Assembly: GCF_002775205.1 (NCBI RefSeq)
Contig: NC_036453.1
Coordinates: 9,147,594-9,211,593 of the forward strand
Reading direction: 5' to 3'
Origin: Xiphophorus maculatus
Taxonomy: Eukaryota; Chordata; Actinopteri; Cyprinodontiformes; Poeciliidae
DNA: 64,000 nucleotides
Part shown: piece after piece, positions 26,220 to 38,295 of the stretch
How the letters are laid out: each line of letters opens with the position of its first letter
How positions within the stretch are numbered: position 1 is the stretch's first letter
The notes under the pieces: model-generated
Told to the model about the DNA's origin: nothing
What the model saw: the letters and a program-made list of their open reading frames with translations, nothing else
Database searches by the model: none
Translations under genes and position numbers: made by a program

Positions 26220-26390
26220 CATTCATCTTCCATCAGTTGCAATCCAGTTCCCTGTCCAAACATCCCCACTGCATGATGGTGCCACCACTATGTTTCATAG
26301 TGCGGAATGACTGATCATCTTTAAGTGTAGCGCTAGAGGTTTCAAAAAGTTACATTTTGTTCCCATCTGGCTAAACGACTTACGTCCACA
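26220..26390 (-). mobile_element. Tc1/mariner-like transposase remnant
   Basis: The block CATGATGGTGCCACCACTATG and its surroundings resemble, on the minus strand, the conserved C-terminal part of fish Tc1-like transposase genes. It is short, with no inverted repeats recognised nearby and no open frame. Confidence 0.45.
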
Positions 26391-26863
26391 TGCTAATGTT
26401 GCACAGGGGAAAATATGATTGTGTTTTTGTTTTTATTTTTGTTGTGCTTTGCATGCTTGGGTTTTTTTTTTTTTTTTTTTCCCATTAACAATCCAAACGC
26501 ACTAGACTGAAGGTGCTTGTCTAGGGAGGCGGAGCGCACTAATTGGCCGCCGATACAGGTGTCAGCAGAGGCTGATTAAAGCCAAAATAAAAGGAGCCTG
26601 GATGGAAGGAGGGGGAGGAAATTCAGGAGCCGGCTGCCTCTCTGTCAGTAATGAGACGCTAGTTGGCATAAGGAGGAGACCAAACACTGAGAGCTCATTT
26701 GGGATAGATAAAGAAGGCTGGTTTTGTGAGACGGAGTGCGGCAAAACAAAACACATATCGGAGTTGGAAAAGGCGGATTTTGGCATAAACTGGTATGTGA
26801 ATGGTTTGGTTGGAAATGGAGACAGGAAATGAGGAAGACATGGATTTTGAAGGGTAGACGCCG

Positions 26864-28233
26864 GTGGGGAGAGGAGGAGGGAGAGAACGGGGAAGGCATA
26901 AAACAGATGAAGGAAAGGAAATGGGTGATATTCAAGGAAATAAACGAGAACTGGAAGGAAGTAGTTCAGAAGAAGAAAGGATAGTTAGGAGGAAAGTTGT
27001 GAGGGAGGAATTTAAAATAATATTAAAACTTAAGAACGAAGAAAAACAGGATAACATCAGCCCCATTGTGGTGTCAAGAGAAATAAAAAAGAAAATTGGA
27101 GATGTTGAATGGTAAAGATTTTGAGAGATGGAAACTTATTGGTAGTTTGTAAAAATGAAGAACAAAAAAATAAGGCTTTAAATGTGAATAATATATGTAA
27201 AAAAACTGTGTTGGAGAAAAAAATTGTGGGAGAAAATAAAAAAACTAGAGGAGTGATTTATGGGATCCCTCTAGATCACATGTGTCAAACTCCAGTCCTC
27301 AAGGGCCGCTGTCCTGCAACTTTTAGATGTGCCTCTGCTGCACCACACCTGAATAGAATAATTAGGTGATTAGCAAGGCTGTGGAGAACTGATCTACACA
27401 AGGAGGAGGTAATTAAGCCATTTCCTTCCAGCATTTCGTACCTGTGGCACATCTAAAAACTGCAGGACAGTGGCCCTCGAGGACTGGAGTTTGACACCCC
27501 TGCTCTAGATGAAGATCTTGATAAAATTAAGCGAAGTATTGTAGGAGCAAAAGTAAATAACTTGAAGAGATTGTCAAGAACAATAAATGGAGAAAGAGTA
27601 GGAAGGTTGTCAATCCTCATTGAATTTGAAGGGAAAGAATTGCCGCAAAACATCAAAATAGGTTATCTTAGTTTTCAGGCCAGACCTTATATCCCTCCAC
27701 CACTTCGTTGTTTCAAGTGTCAAAGATATGGACACATAGCAGCAGTTTGTAAAGGGAAGCAAAGATATCCAAAATGTGGTGAAGATCACAAATTAGAAGA
27801 GTGTAAAGAAGAAGCACAAGAAAAATGTTGTAACTGTGGAGGGCAACATAGAGTTACTTATGGAGGATGTGAGGTAAGGAAGAAGGCAAAAGAAATTATA
27901 CAGATTAAAACAACTAAAAACATCAGTTATGCGGAAGCTGTTAAAAATGTGAAGGAGCAGACAACAAGAAAGAGTGAACAAATAGCGAGCCAAATCCCAC
28001 AGCAAAACAAAGTACAATCAGAAGATAATATCACAGTATCAGTAGAAAAACTAATATTATTTGTAGCATATGTTATCAACTGCACTGACCAAGCCAAGCA
28101 TAAAACTGAGAGAATTAAAATAATAGTGAGAGGAGCTGAAAAGTTTTTGGGGTTTAAAGAGGGATCATGGGAGAACATAAACAAAAAGCTGGAGGTAGAT
28201 GGTAGATCAGGACCACCAGGTGAAAATAATTAA
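26864..28233 (+). pseudogene. LINE ORF1 (nucleic-acid-binding, zinc knuckles), interrupted
   Basis: ORF1 proteins coat the LINE RNA. The readable parts are 26864-27115, then 27109-27276, then (after the MITE) 27511-28233. The first two are in different frames. The zinc-knuckle region contains an intact CX2CX4HX4C motif (27713-27754, CFKCQRYGHIAAVC) and a third knuckle starting CCNCGGQH. The middle knuckle has Tyr where its first Cys should be (YPKCGEDHKLEEC). The frame on both sides of the 27277-27502 insertion is the same; stop codons inside the insert end the reading frame. Confidence 0.75.
27277..27502 (-). mobile_element. hAT MITE inserted in LINE ORF1, 8-bp target duplication
   Basis: A 226-bp element with near-complete inverted ends: the left reads CACATGTGTCAAACTCCAG and the right is the inverse of CAGGGGTGTCAAACTCCAG. 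It is flanked by perfect 8-bp repeats CTCTAGAT at 27269-27276 and 27503-27510. The internal halves are also partly inverted. A fragment of the same family lies at 19384-19490. The left terminus carries substitutions at bases 3-6 relative to the right, so this copy may no longer be mobile. Confidence 0.9.
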
Positions 28234-31200
28234 TGCTAATATTACAATGGAATGCAAGAAGTTTAATTGCTTACGGACAGAAACGTAAAGGTTATGTTGA
28301 TAGTCTTGAGGATAAACCAGAAATTATGTGTTCAGGAAACATGGTTAAAAACAACATTAGATTTTGTGATTAAAGGATATAATAGTGTTAGAAGAGACCG
28401 ACAGGAGGAGAGAGCTGGAGGAGGATGTGGAATATTTATAAAACAAGGGATACAATATCAGGTATTAGGGAAAGGGAAAGAACTTGAATATATAGTAATT
28501 GAAATATGGGAACAAGAAGGCAAATTTAAAATAATACATTTTTATAATCCATGCAAAACATTATCAAGTGAAATATTGGAGGAGTTAACCGAATATTTGG
28601 AAGGGAAAATAATTTGGTGTGGGGATTTTAATAATGAAAAAGTAAAAGTAATGATAGAAATGGACAGGTTATAGAAGAATTAATGGGAATGAAAAATCTT
28701 GTATGTATTAATGATGGGAGGGGAACAAGAATCAATGTAAGAACAGGGATGGAATCAGTTATTGATTTAACAATTGTTTCAGATGTTTTACCTGGTATTT
28801 GTGAGTGGTTCATTGATAAATTCATCAATAGGTAGTGATCAATATCCCATTATAATAAGAGTAGGATTAAATTTAAATAAGAATATAAAGGTCAATAAAA
28901 AACTGAATTTTAATAAGGCAGACTGGATTAAATTTAGATACTTGAGTCAAATAAATTTAGAGAAAGTAGATATGACAATGGATATAAATGATATAAATTT
29001 AGAAATTAGTAAAATAATTATGGAAGCAGCAGATAATTCTATAAAAAAAAGGGTGTAGAAAAGATAAGAAAATGGTGCCATGGTGGACAAATGAATGTAA
29101 AAAAGCAATAAAGTTAAGAAATAAAGCATTTAAAGTACTAAAAGGTAACCCAATTTATAAGAATTTAATTGATTATAAAAGAAAGCAAGCAATGGTAAGA
29201 AGAACTATTAAGAATGCTAAAAGAGAATATTGGAGGAATTTCTGTAGTACAATAGGGAAAGAAACCAAAATAGAAAAAATGTGGAAAATAATTAAAAGAA
29301 TGAATGGCATAAGGAGAGAGTTTGAATATCCTATATTAAAAATGGATAATATAGATATAGTAAGAGATGAAGATAAAGTTGAAATACTGGCAAGAACATT
29401 TAGTAAAATTCATAGTTCAAATAATATTAGTGAAGAGGGAAGAAAAGGGAGAGAAAATGCAAAACTTAAATATAAAGAGTTAGTAGAGAGTGTTGAAGAA
29501 ACAAATAATCTGTTAAATATTGAGTTTACAAAAGCTGAATTGAATTCTGCACTCAGGAAGACAAAAAATACATCACCAGGTAAAGATCGGATTTATTATA
29601 GAATGATAAGACAACTTAGTGAAAAATCAAAAGATATAATATTGCAATTATATAATAAAATTTGGGAGGAGGGAAAACTACCATTGAACTGGAAGGAATC
29701 AATTATAATACCAATAGCAAAACCAGGAAAAGATAATTCAAACCCAGAAAACTACAGACCAATAGCTTTAACATCCAATGTATGTAAAATAATGGAAAGA
29801 ATGATTAACAATAGGATCGTATATTATTTAAATAGTAAAGGATATAGTTTCAGAGTGGTTTTAGAAAAGGGAGGCGCACTAATGATCCAACGTTATGTCT
29901 AGAGCATGAAATTAGAAAAGCACAAGTAAATAAAGAAAGTGTAGTGGCAGTATTTTTTGACATAGAAAAAGCATACGATATGATGTGGGTTGAGGGATTA
30001 TTAATTAAATTATATATGTTGGACATTAAAGGAAAATTATTTAAATGGATTAAAGACTTTTTAACAAATAGAAAAATACAAGTTAGAATTGGTGAAGTGA
30101 TCTCAGGAAAATATAAAGTAGAAAATGGAACTCCGCAAGGAAGTATTATAAGTCCATTATTGTTCTTAATTATGATAAATGATGTATTTAAAGATATTGG
30201 AAAAGAAATTGGATGTTCACTTTTTGCAGATGATGGAGCTGTTTGGAAAAGAGGGAAAAATGTAGATTTCATTGTAAGAAAATTACAAAAGGTTATTATT
30301 GAAATAGAAAAATGGGCGTTGCACTGGGGATTTAAGTTTTCAGTTGAAAAAACAAAAGTAATGATATTTTGTCAGAAAAAATTAAACAAGGAAATAAAAT
30401 TAAAATGATATAATCAAGAATTAGAGCACGTAAAGTGTATACAATTTTTAGGAATATGGTTCGATGAAAAACTAAAATGGAATATTCATATTCAAAAAGT
30501 GGTAGATAAATGTAAAAAAATCTTAAATATTTTAAGATGCTTGGCTGGCAGTGACTGGGGAGCAGATAGAAAATCACTAAAACAGATTTACACTGGAATG
30601 ATAAGATCTAACATAGACTTTGGTTGTATAGTTTATGGTTCAGCAGCTAAAACACATCTGGTCAAATTAGACATTATTCAACATCAGGCATTAAGATTAT
30701 GTACTGGAGCATTTAAAACCACACCAACAGCAGCAATAGAAGTAGAAATGGGAGAAATGCCATTAGATTTAAGAAGAACAAAACTAGAAATAAGTTACTG
30801 GTTAAATGTACAAAGCAATAAATTTGATCATCCAACTAGGGAAATTTTAAGTCCATGTTGGGAAAAAGAAAAGAAAGAAATGAGGAGTTTTGGATGGACA
30901 ATTGAAAATAAAATAAAAGAATTTAAAATGAATAGTTTAGAAATAAGTCAAACACCAATATTAATAACACCACCATGGATTCTACCAGAAGCAACAGTAG
31001 ACATGTCAATAATGGAAAAGAAACAAGATAAATCTTACATAGCAGATAGTTATTCAGTACAGATACATTTAAACAATTATCAATATATGCAAATTTATAC
31101 AGATGCATCAAAAATAAATGGAAAAATAGGAGTAGCTTTTGTAGTACCAGAATTCAATTTAAAAATAGGAAAACATATTACAGATGGATTATCAGTATAC

Positions 31201-31936
31201 ACAGGAGAAATGTTGGCAATATTATTAGCTTTACAATGGGTAGAAGAAATAAAACCATTAAAAACAGTGATATGTTCAGATTCAAGCTCTGCACTATTAA
31301 GTTTAAAGAACACTCAATCAGATAGTAGGATGGACATTTTATTAGAAATATTTCATACATTATTTAGGATACAAAATATGGGTTTAATAGTTATATTTGT
31401 GTGGGTTCCAGCACATATTGGGGTTGAAGGAAACGAGAGAGCAGATAAAATGGCAAAGAGGGCAATTCAAAATCCTATTAGTTTTACAGTTAAAACAAGT
31501 AAATCTGAGGGAAAGAGTATGGTTAAAGGAAAACTGATGGAAAAATGGCAAAAAAAGGTGGGATGAAGAAAAAACAGGAAGATGGTTTTATAAAATTCAG
31601 AAAATAGGAGAGAGAAGAAATGGAAGAAGAAATAGAAAGGAGGAAAGGGTGATAACAAGATTAAGATTTGGGCATACAGGACTTCATTATACACTTTTTA
31701 AAATAAAAAAGCATGATAATGGCAAATGTGATTACTGTGGAAAATATGAAACAATAGAGCATATTATATTAGAATGTCATAAGTATGAAAGAGAAAGAAG
31801 ATACATGAGAAGAGAGTTTGAATGTATTAAGGAAAAGATTAATTCATTAGATATTTTGAGGAAGAATTTGGTGAGTAAACACATACAAATAATTATTAAA
31901 TATTTAAAGAAAACTAAATTGTTTCACAGAATTTGA
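28234..31936 (+). pseudogene. LINE ORF2: endonuclease-reverse transcriptase-RNase H, frameshifted
   Basis: The segments lie in three frames. The apurinic-like endonuclease is at 28234-28674 (LQWNARSL start, VQETWL, WCGDFN). A linker follows at 28774-29058. The RT N-part is at 29072-29902 (NYRPIALTSN) and the RT core at 29944-30408 (FFDIEKAYD, GTPQGSIISP, catalytic FADDGAVW). Thumb and RNase H occupy 30499-31566 (YTDAS, GEMLAILLAL, CSDSSSALL, HIGVEGNERADKMAK). The C-terminal CX2C...H...C zinc-binding segment is at 31649-31936 (CDYCGKYETIEH). RNase H after the RT places it in the I group of LINEs. At least four frame changes and an in-frame stop after 30408 show it is dead. Confidence 0.8.
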
Positions 31937-32020
31937 TTATAGTAGGTGTGGTTGTGAATGTGTGCATGATCTAGAGGGGTATAGTATAAAGTTAAGTATA
32001 AAAATGGATGAATGTGTGTG

Positions 32021-32051
<31 letters not shown>

Positions 32052-32240
32052 GTATGATTTATTTAGTTAGTTTATTCGTTATTGTTATTTGTAGGAGTAT
32101 ATATACATATATATTTATATAAATAGATAGTCCATCTCGAACCACACTCCATACCAGTAAGTGGCGGTAATGCTACTTAAAGTTTGTTGCCAACCGCCAA
32201 TAAACTCAAGAAGAAGAAGAAGAAGAAGAAGAAGAAGAAG

Positions 32241-32930
32241 GAGGGGGAGGAAAAAACAACCTGTTTCTGTAGGCTACAGAAACCGACACGCTGCGGAGCG
32301 AGGGGAAGACGGAATCTGCACGTCAGGCGCAGAAGACCGGGAGCTGAATAAACGGCCCAGTACAGAGGAGAACCTCTGCCCGCGCCTGTAAGTAACGCTT
32401 TATCTTGATCAGAGAGTAGCCATTAGCAGGAAGTACGTCTTCCGGCGGAGTTTTGGTGCGGGGATGCTGGCGCTTTCCTGCTCTTTCTTGTAGCTGGATC
32501 GGGCGGAAGAGGGGCGTTGCACGCCGAAGAGTGGAGCGGTGCTGAAGCATCGTTCCGTCAGCTGGGGATTGGCAACGGAGTGCGCTGCAGACGGATTACC
32601 TCCATCAGAAGCAACCTAAGAAGCGGAGCCCAGCCCGTGGCCTCGGATTGGTGACTTTTAGACAATTACTGGAGCCCTGGATTTTATTGAGGACAAGAGG
32701 GCGGTTTTATTGTGTCACTATTCGTGACTCTTATTTTTTTTGGTAATAAAATACCTTGCGCCTGATTGTTTTGCCGTTTGGGTTTTTGAGTTGTTTGCTC
32801 TCCCTTGTACCAAGGACAGAGTGTGGGGCCATATTGGCTGTTAACACTAACAGTGTTCGCAAGCGAAAATAAAATTGTATTCCCAATTCTCCCTGCTGTG
32901 GATATATGCGGTTTACAGTACAGTCCGATC
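32241..32930. other. GC-rich unassigned stretch after the LINE tail
   Basis: This is richer in CpG than its surroundings. It contains a donor-like GTAAGT at ~32390 (CGCGCCTGTAAGTAACG) and a CpG-containing block to ~32640. It could be a first exon/promoter of an unseen gene or part of another retroelement; no protein homology is visible. Confidence 0.35.
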
Positions 32931-33601
32931 ATGTCAGACTTCAGTCCTCTGATGTCCAGAAACTTGTGGATGGATTTCCTCCAGGTTTTAGTAGGACTCC
33001 TATCTACATGGTAAGGAGGAAATTCTGCAATTTAATTTAGATGTTCCAGACCAATTAATGTCTGAAACGGGTGAGAAGTTCAAAGCCAGGGATATGGTTT
33101 TATAATCTAAACCTGATTTAGTGTTCTCTACAACTTTCTTCCTAACCTGTCATGGAGGGATTTAGATTGATTAGAATCCTTCTTTGAGGAGTCATGGATT
33201 AGCTTTTGTTGCGAGTTGGCTTTGAAAATAAATAAACTCAGTTGCGAAGCTTAGGTGTGTTTTTTGTGAGCATTCAGGTTTGTCGTAGTTGCCAATGACA
33301 CCAATAACTACTGTTGCCACAGAAATCAATGTGACCAGGTTTAGGACCATTTACAATTTGGAAAATTGTTCATAATCCTGCTTCTGTTTTTATTAAAATA
33401 TTGCAATTGTGCAATTTGTTACATATTTTATTTGTTAGAAGTTGTAGTTGGTTCACTTGAGGACATGACAAGGACTAAATTCTTTACATAACTGCATTTT
33501 ACCTGAATGTTTTAATGTACAAAGATCACACAACATTGCTAAAGTTCCAGAAAAATTAGAATCACGTGCAAAACAACTTAAAATATCAAGTGTTTACTTC
33601 A

Positions 33602-33945
33602 AACATCCATCCATCCATTTTCTAACACCTTTGTCCCTAGTGGGTTCAGGAGGGGTGCTGGTGTCCATCTCCAGCTAATGTTCCTGGCGAGAGGCGGGGT
33701 CACCCTGGACGGGTCACCAACAGGGCAACACAGAGACAGACAGGACACACAGCCATGCGCACACACACACTTAAGGACAGTTTAGAGAGACCAATTAACC
33801 TGACAGTCATGTTTTTGGACTGTGGGAGGAAGCCAGAGTACCCGGAGAGAACCCAGCAGGGAGAACATGCAAACTCTGGGAATCAAACCCAAGACCTTCT
33901 TGCTGCAAGGCAACAGTTCTACCAACTGCACCACTGTGCAGCCCT
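33602..33945 (+). mobile_element. Interspersed repeat, fish LINE 3'-end/SINE-like family
   Basis: It begins with CCATCCATCCATTTTCTAACAC, followed by the GGTGCTGGTGTCCATCTCCAGC, GAGGCGGGGTCACCCTGGACGGG, GGACTGTGGGAGGAAGCC and GGAGAACATGCAAACTC blocks. It ends near CACCACTGTGCAGCC. This arrangement is ubiquitous in teleost genomes. The (CCAT)n end suggests a non-LTR element tail on the minus strand. No coding capacity; chance frames of 60-86 codons are not genes. A fragment of the same family is at 24038-24155. Confidence 0.75.
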
Positions 33946-34960
33946 TTACTTTGAACAGAAACAAAAAAATAAACACAACAAGCAGCATACAAGATCTCTG
34001 AATTTGACTACATAAAGCTTATTTCCATTCTTAGCTCACTGAAAAGGTTGAAAATTAAATGAATTCAAAACGACCAAATAAACACAATTTTATTTTAGTT
34101 GACCTTTACTGACACAGGATAAAAGTCATTGAGAAAATAAACCCATTTTCAAGTTAGACCTGTTCCAAAATGATATAGGAGAACTGAGTTCAGTTGAAAA
34201 CTGATCTGATTATCAACAACATGCAGGATGAAGACATTTCTTAAGAAGATTCTGTCTAGCAACATGAAGTAGGCTTTTTCAGTGTTGAAAAGTAGAGATT
34301 GATTAAGTGAGTTAAAGCTAAATTCAGTGATCATGTATGCTGCATGCTGTTCTTTTATTATGTTTCCTGTTCAAAGGAAACACAAGTTATACTAGGTCAA
34401 GTAATATTTCACACGTGATATGTTTCTCTGGAATTTTCAGTGTGCATCATCAGGTGTGGCTGCTAAACCTATAATTTTCAGGTACATGCAGTTATCTAAA
34501 GAATCTAGTCCTATCCATGTACTGAAGTGACCCAACTACAACAGCAAACATCTAAAATATCAATTATTGGTGTCATTGTCAGCTATGTGCTGCCACACAC
34601 CTGAATACGTATGAAAAACCAACCCAACCCTCGGCTTTCTCTGATGCTAGTCACATTTCAATGCAACTGGGTTTACTTTACCAGTCAAGTCACAACAAAA
34701 TCTAATCCAGGGCTTCTCAATGAAAAGTCCAACAAATTTGATTCAAGTCTATTCAAGACAACCCAACTCATTCTATTATCCAGTTTATCCCTGTAAAAAT
34801 ACATAAAAGAATTTGGTCCAATTTATGATTTGGGTGTTTACCAACCAGAAGATGTTCATGACAGAAAAGATGATAACAGAAAAAGCTTTATGGTTGGCAA
34901 TGATAATTGTGTTTTCTTACAAGTGAAGGATTACTTGAATCAGTTAAGTTAAATTAATAA
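33946..34960. other. Unassigned intergenic sequence
   Basis: AT-rich; no ORF, tandem repeat or element border recognised. Confidence 0.5.
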
Positions 34961-34965
34961 TTACC

Positions 34966-36430
34966 TTAAGTTAAATAATTCAGGGCCAGAGTTAGAGCAA
35001 CATTACACTGAGGAGAATTCAATAGGTCAATCAGCACTGGCAGGTCATTGCCAAGAATCACTGGAAATGGCAAGTTATCTACTATCCCAACATTAAGCAG
35101 GAAAGTTTGTCTTTTTATAGTCACATAAACATCTGCTGTTGGATATTGTTTTTTGTCACCATGGACGCAACAGATTGGAACGGTCTCACTGGTGCAAACA
35201 AACTGGGGTGAGACGTACCTGCGCTGGACCAAAGTCTGTGTACTTCCTGTACCAATCAGGGCCCTCAGTGCCTGACCGAAGAGCTCCACAGAGGTCTCTA
35301 TTAATTGATTCATTGCTCCAACATTTTGAGTCTCTTTCCTGGGCACAAAAAACATCTGGGACAACTTAACAGCATTTTGAGGACACATTGGTTCAGTATG
35401 ACCCTCCTGTCCACATAAGTAACAAGTGTTTTTTTTCCATTGAACTTTTGAGCCAAATCTTTCTTTTACAGGTAGCTTACTCACAGCTGAAACTGGTTGG
35501 GCTGCAGATTAATGGCGGCCATCCTTTTTCCAGCTTTGAAAAGCCCAAGAGTTCTTCCTCCTCGCAGCCACAAACACATCAGCAGCTTCCTTTGCAGTCT
35601 TTGGATTATGTTCTTTTATCCAAACCTGAAGTTCTGGTGACAACATTCTTAAATGTTGTTCAAGAATCATTATTTCATTGATTTGTTCAACTGTTTTACC
35701 GTTAGGTTGCACCCATTTGACATACAGCTGTTTCAGCCTTATGTAGAGCTCCTTTGGAGTTTGTTCTGACTCCTCCTGAAGTGAGCGGAATCTTTGCCTG
35801 TAGTTTTCACTGTTAATGTCATACTTCTGCAAAACAGCTAATTTAACTTGATCATAGTTCATAGACAAATCAACATCCATGTGCACAAAGGCACTTCTAC
35901 TGTAGCTTTGCCTGTTAGCAGAGGTATTAAATGGAAAGCCCAGTCAGTTCTTGGCCACCTGCAGGCAGAAGCTATTCTTTCAAAGTAATGAGAAAATGTT
36001 CAATGTCATCTTCTTTACTCAATTTTTGAAATTTAGGTGCATGAGAAACATACCCCTGTGAATATAGCTCACCTGATTGACTGTGTTGAGGTGAAGCTGC
36101 CACTCCAGGATCTGGTGGTTGTGTAGGCCGCACTGGTGATGTCCATGGAGCAGTGGGAGTGGTCTCAGGTTGGCTCTCCCTTTTAAACAATCTGAACTGT
36201 TGTTGTAGTTCCTCAAATTTCTGTTGTTGCTTAACAGTTTCTCTGGTCCAGTGGTCCTCTTTGGCCTTTTGATGTCCTATGTGGGCTCTGAGAAGGTTGG
36301 CCAAGTCTGCTAGTGTTGGTTCACTCCTCTCCTATTCCATGTCAAACACTCCACCAACAGCTCCTGCTTCTGCTTTTGGGCCAGATGAGGATTGCAGTCC
36401 TCTTTTGAGATCTTTCATCTGAAAAGGAAT
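34966..36430 (-). pseudogene. Gypsy-type (SCAN-gag) retrotransposon fragment: gag and protease
   Basis: Three minus-strand segments in order: 36304-35972 (Gln-rich coiled-coil-like N-part), 35886-35509, and 35484-34966. The second matches a SCAN-domain fold: the RQRFRSL start, an IMILEQHLRMLSPELQVWIKEHNP core and an AADVF tail. The third has a CCHC knuckle (CYLCGQEGHTEPMC) followed by a retropepsin-like region. The protease active-site motif reads ALIGTGSTQTLV, with Gly in place of the catalytic Asp, so the protease is dead. Frame changes separate all three parts and a stop lies just upstream of 36304. The piece ends after protease; no RT, integrase or LTR is present. The gag style resembles the element that starts at 63708. 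Confidence 0.8.
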
Positions 36431-37918
36431 GTTTGGTAACTTTATTACTAACCATTACTAACGTTGATTAACCATAATTTCCTCTGTTCCAATTTTTCTT
36501 GGGATGTCTTTTAGCAGCATTATGCAATAATCAATTGGGCAAAAACCAAATCAAAGGAAAAGACTGAACTTTTACAGACAAATACAGCCCCACATTAAGC
36601 TGATAAATTGTGACTGTTATCACAGTGAGTCAGCGCTCTCTCTTTTGGCCCTGTACAGCTATGACAACACAGAAAGCAAACCCTGAAGAACAGCAAACTT
36701 GTCTAATATTTTACTTCAAGCCAGAAGACGTTGAGGAAACTTCCAGTTAAATTTTAAAGTAAATTCCAAAAGGATATTTTTGTGTATTTTAGACAAAACT
36801 GACAAACATTCAGAATGTTTTCTTTCAAATTTGGTACAATGCTAGCATTTAGAAAGCTTGCTTATATACACAGTAATTGAAATCAGATTTGAACATCCAC
36901 TTTATCACTTGCATTTGAATGAACCATCAGAGTGATGAGGGGCAAGAAACTCTGTCTTCATCTAATCATAATCAGACTGCTGTCCCAATACCTCCAGCAG
37001 CAGTGGAGAAGGCAGGATCTCAACATCCATACAAGTCCTGTTGTGCCAACTCCAACTGCAACTGCAACCATCTCTCTTGGTCAGATTTGTCCATAGAACC
37101 TGGTTCCACATCAGACCCCACAAACCTCAACGTTACTTTGGTCGGATCCTTCTGTGGTGAATTGGTGGTGAGGATAGACGCGGTGAACCTAGGATGAAAT
37201 CTAATGATGGTTTTAATCATGAAAAGTACAGAAGAATGAGGCAAGGTACTCAGACACTGGTAACACTGCACTGGAACACGACAGAATGACAAGACACAAC
37301 AAGGATCCGATGAGGAGCAGGCGACAGGTGGGGTTAAGTACACATTGTGTAATCCAGGGAAAACGAGGGACAGCTGGAACCAATTGCAGTTTTCTGGCCG
37401 ATCACAGATTACCGGTCTGTTAATAATCCTGGCCTGCCGATTCCGATTTTGGCTGATACAATTTTTTTTGTCTAAAATCTTGCTAAATGTAGCAAGAAAG
37501 TTGATGAGTTGCCAACAGTGAGATGACTATTGATGCAAAACATATAGACCTGATCTATATGTTTGGGCCGGTTTGCTAGTCCAACCTCTCTCACAGCAAA
37601 GCAGAAGAAGGTAACAGTTGAATTAAATACCTTTGTCGAGGTAGATAAAATCAGATGTTAAATCGACTTCACATGTAAATATCGGCCGATCGCCGATTTC
37701 CCAAGATTAGGGAGATCAGCACCGATAAATCAGGTGGCTGATAAATCGGTCCATCCCTACTGGAAACAATAATGGAGTAGACGCAAGAACACAGGGACTA
37801 ATAAACACACAGAAAACCAAATTCTCACATCACCAGAATTCCATATTCATATTCTGGATATCTAGTGTCCAACAAAGTACTGAAGAACAGCAAGACCAAG
37901 GATAATAAGTGTGATATG
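36431..37918. other. Intergenic, with a probable hAT-like insertion at ~37382-37755
   Basis: At 37200-37380 and 37760-37815 is an A/C-rich repeat also seen near 17900-18270. It is split by a segment rich in GGCCGATC/CCGATT words that ends in an ATCGGTCCATCCCTAC terminus, typical of a fish non-autonomous hAT family. Flanking CTGGAACC and CTGGAAAC could be an imperfect 8-bp duplication. The left terminus is not clear. Confidence 0.4.
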
Positions 37919-38282
37919 TGTTGAAAATGGATCAAAAATGTACCGCACACAGAGCAGAAAATCAGCCAGTACAAGTAATCAGACTTTACTTATTTTATTC
38001 TTTTTTAGCGCTAAAAAAGGAGACGCTTACCCTTACAGACTAGGTGTGAATGTGACCGAGTCTATACAGCATCTGATCAAAAACGGGAAGATTCGTTTAC
38101 TATACTACGGATGCACCTGGTGGTCATCTGATGTCTTACGTCATTTTATCAACTAAGTTTCTATTTCCTGGGAGACGGGAGTCTGAGGAGTTTCTATAGA
38201 TGTTACAATTACAAAGGCCCTTTGTGTAAGAATATGAGAGTGTAGTGTGTGAATGTATTTGAGCTTGATAAGCGCCTCAACA
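37919..38282 (-). repeat. 3' LTR of the provirus
   Basis: A 364-bp repeat with TGTTGA...TCAACA ends. It matches the copy at 46180-46543 at every base I compared. The inverted ends TGTTGA/TCAACA are perfect over 6 bp. Confidence 0.95.
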
Positions 38283-38284
38283 GC

Positions 38285-38294
38285 TCCCCCTTTT
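38285..38294 (-). promoter_or_regulatory. Polypurine tract (plus-strand primer)
   Basis: On the minus strand AAAAGGGGGA lies two bases before the 3' LTR, the expected place and composition for the retroviral polypurine tract. Confidence 0.85.
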
Positions 38295-38295
38295 G

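Larger units (their letters stand above)
26520..32240 (+). mobile_element. I/Nimb-like LINE with RNase H, decayed
   Basis: A long A-rich non-LTR retrotransposon. ORF1 carries CCHC zinc knuckles. ORF2 carries endonuclease, reverse transcriptase, RNase H and a terminal zinc-binding motif. The 3' end is very characteristic: a GTGGCGGTAATGC / TTGCCAACCGCC segment (32160-32200) followed by a GAA-repeat tail (32210-32240), the usual end of Nimb-type I elements in fish. Its A+T-rich codon use differs sharply from the GC-rich Rex3 copy nearby. The 5' border is uncertain (26.5-26.6 kb). Several frameshifts and a MITE insertion inactivate it. Confidence 0.85.

Noticed and set aside
32210-32245. Poly-Arg coding GAA repeat as part of a gene
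   Set aside because: It is the 3' tail of the Nimb-like LINE; the Arg run is a frame artefact.
33755-34015. 86-codon frame with ERTQQGEHANSGNQTQDL
   Set aside because: Translation of a common interspersed repeat, not a gene.
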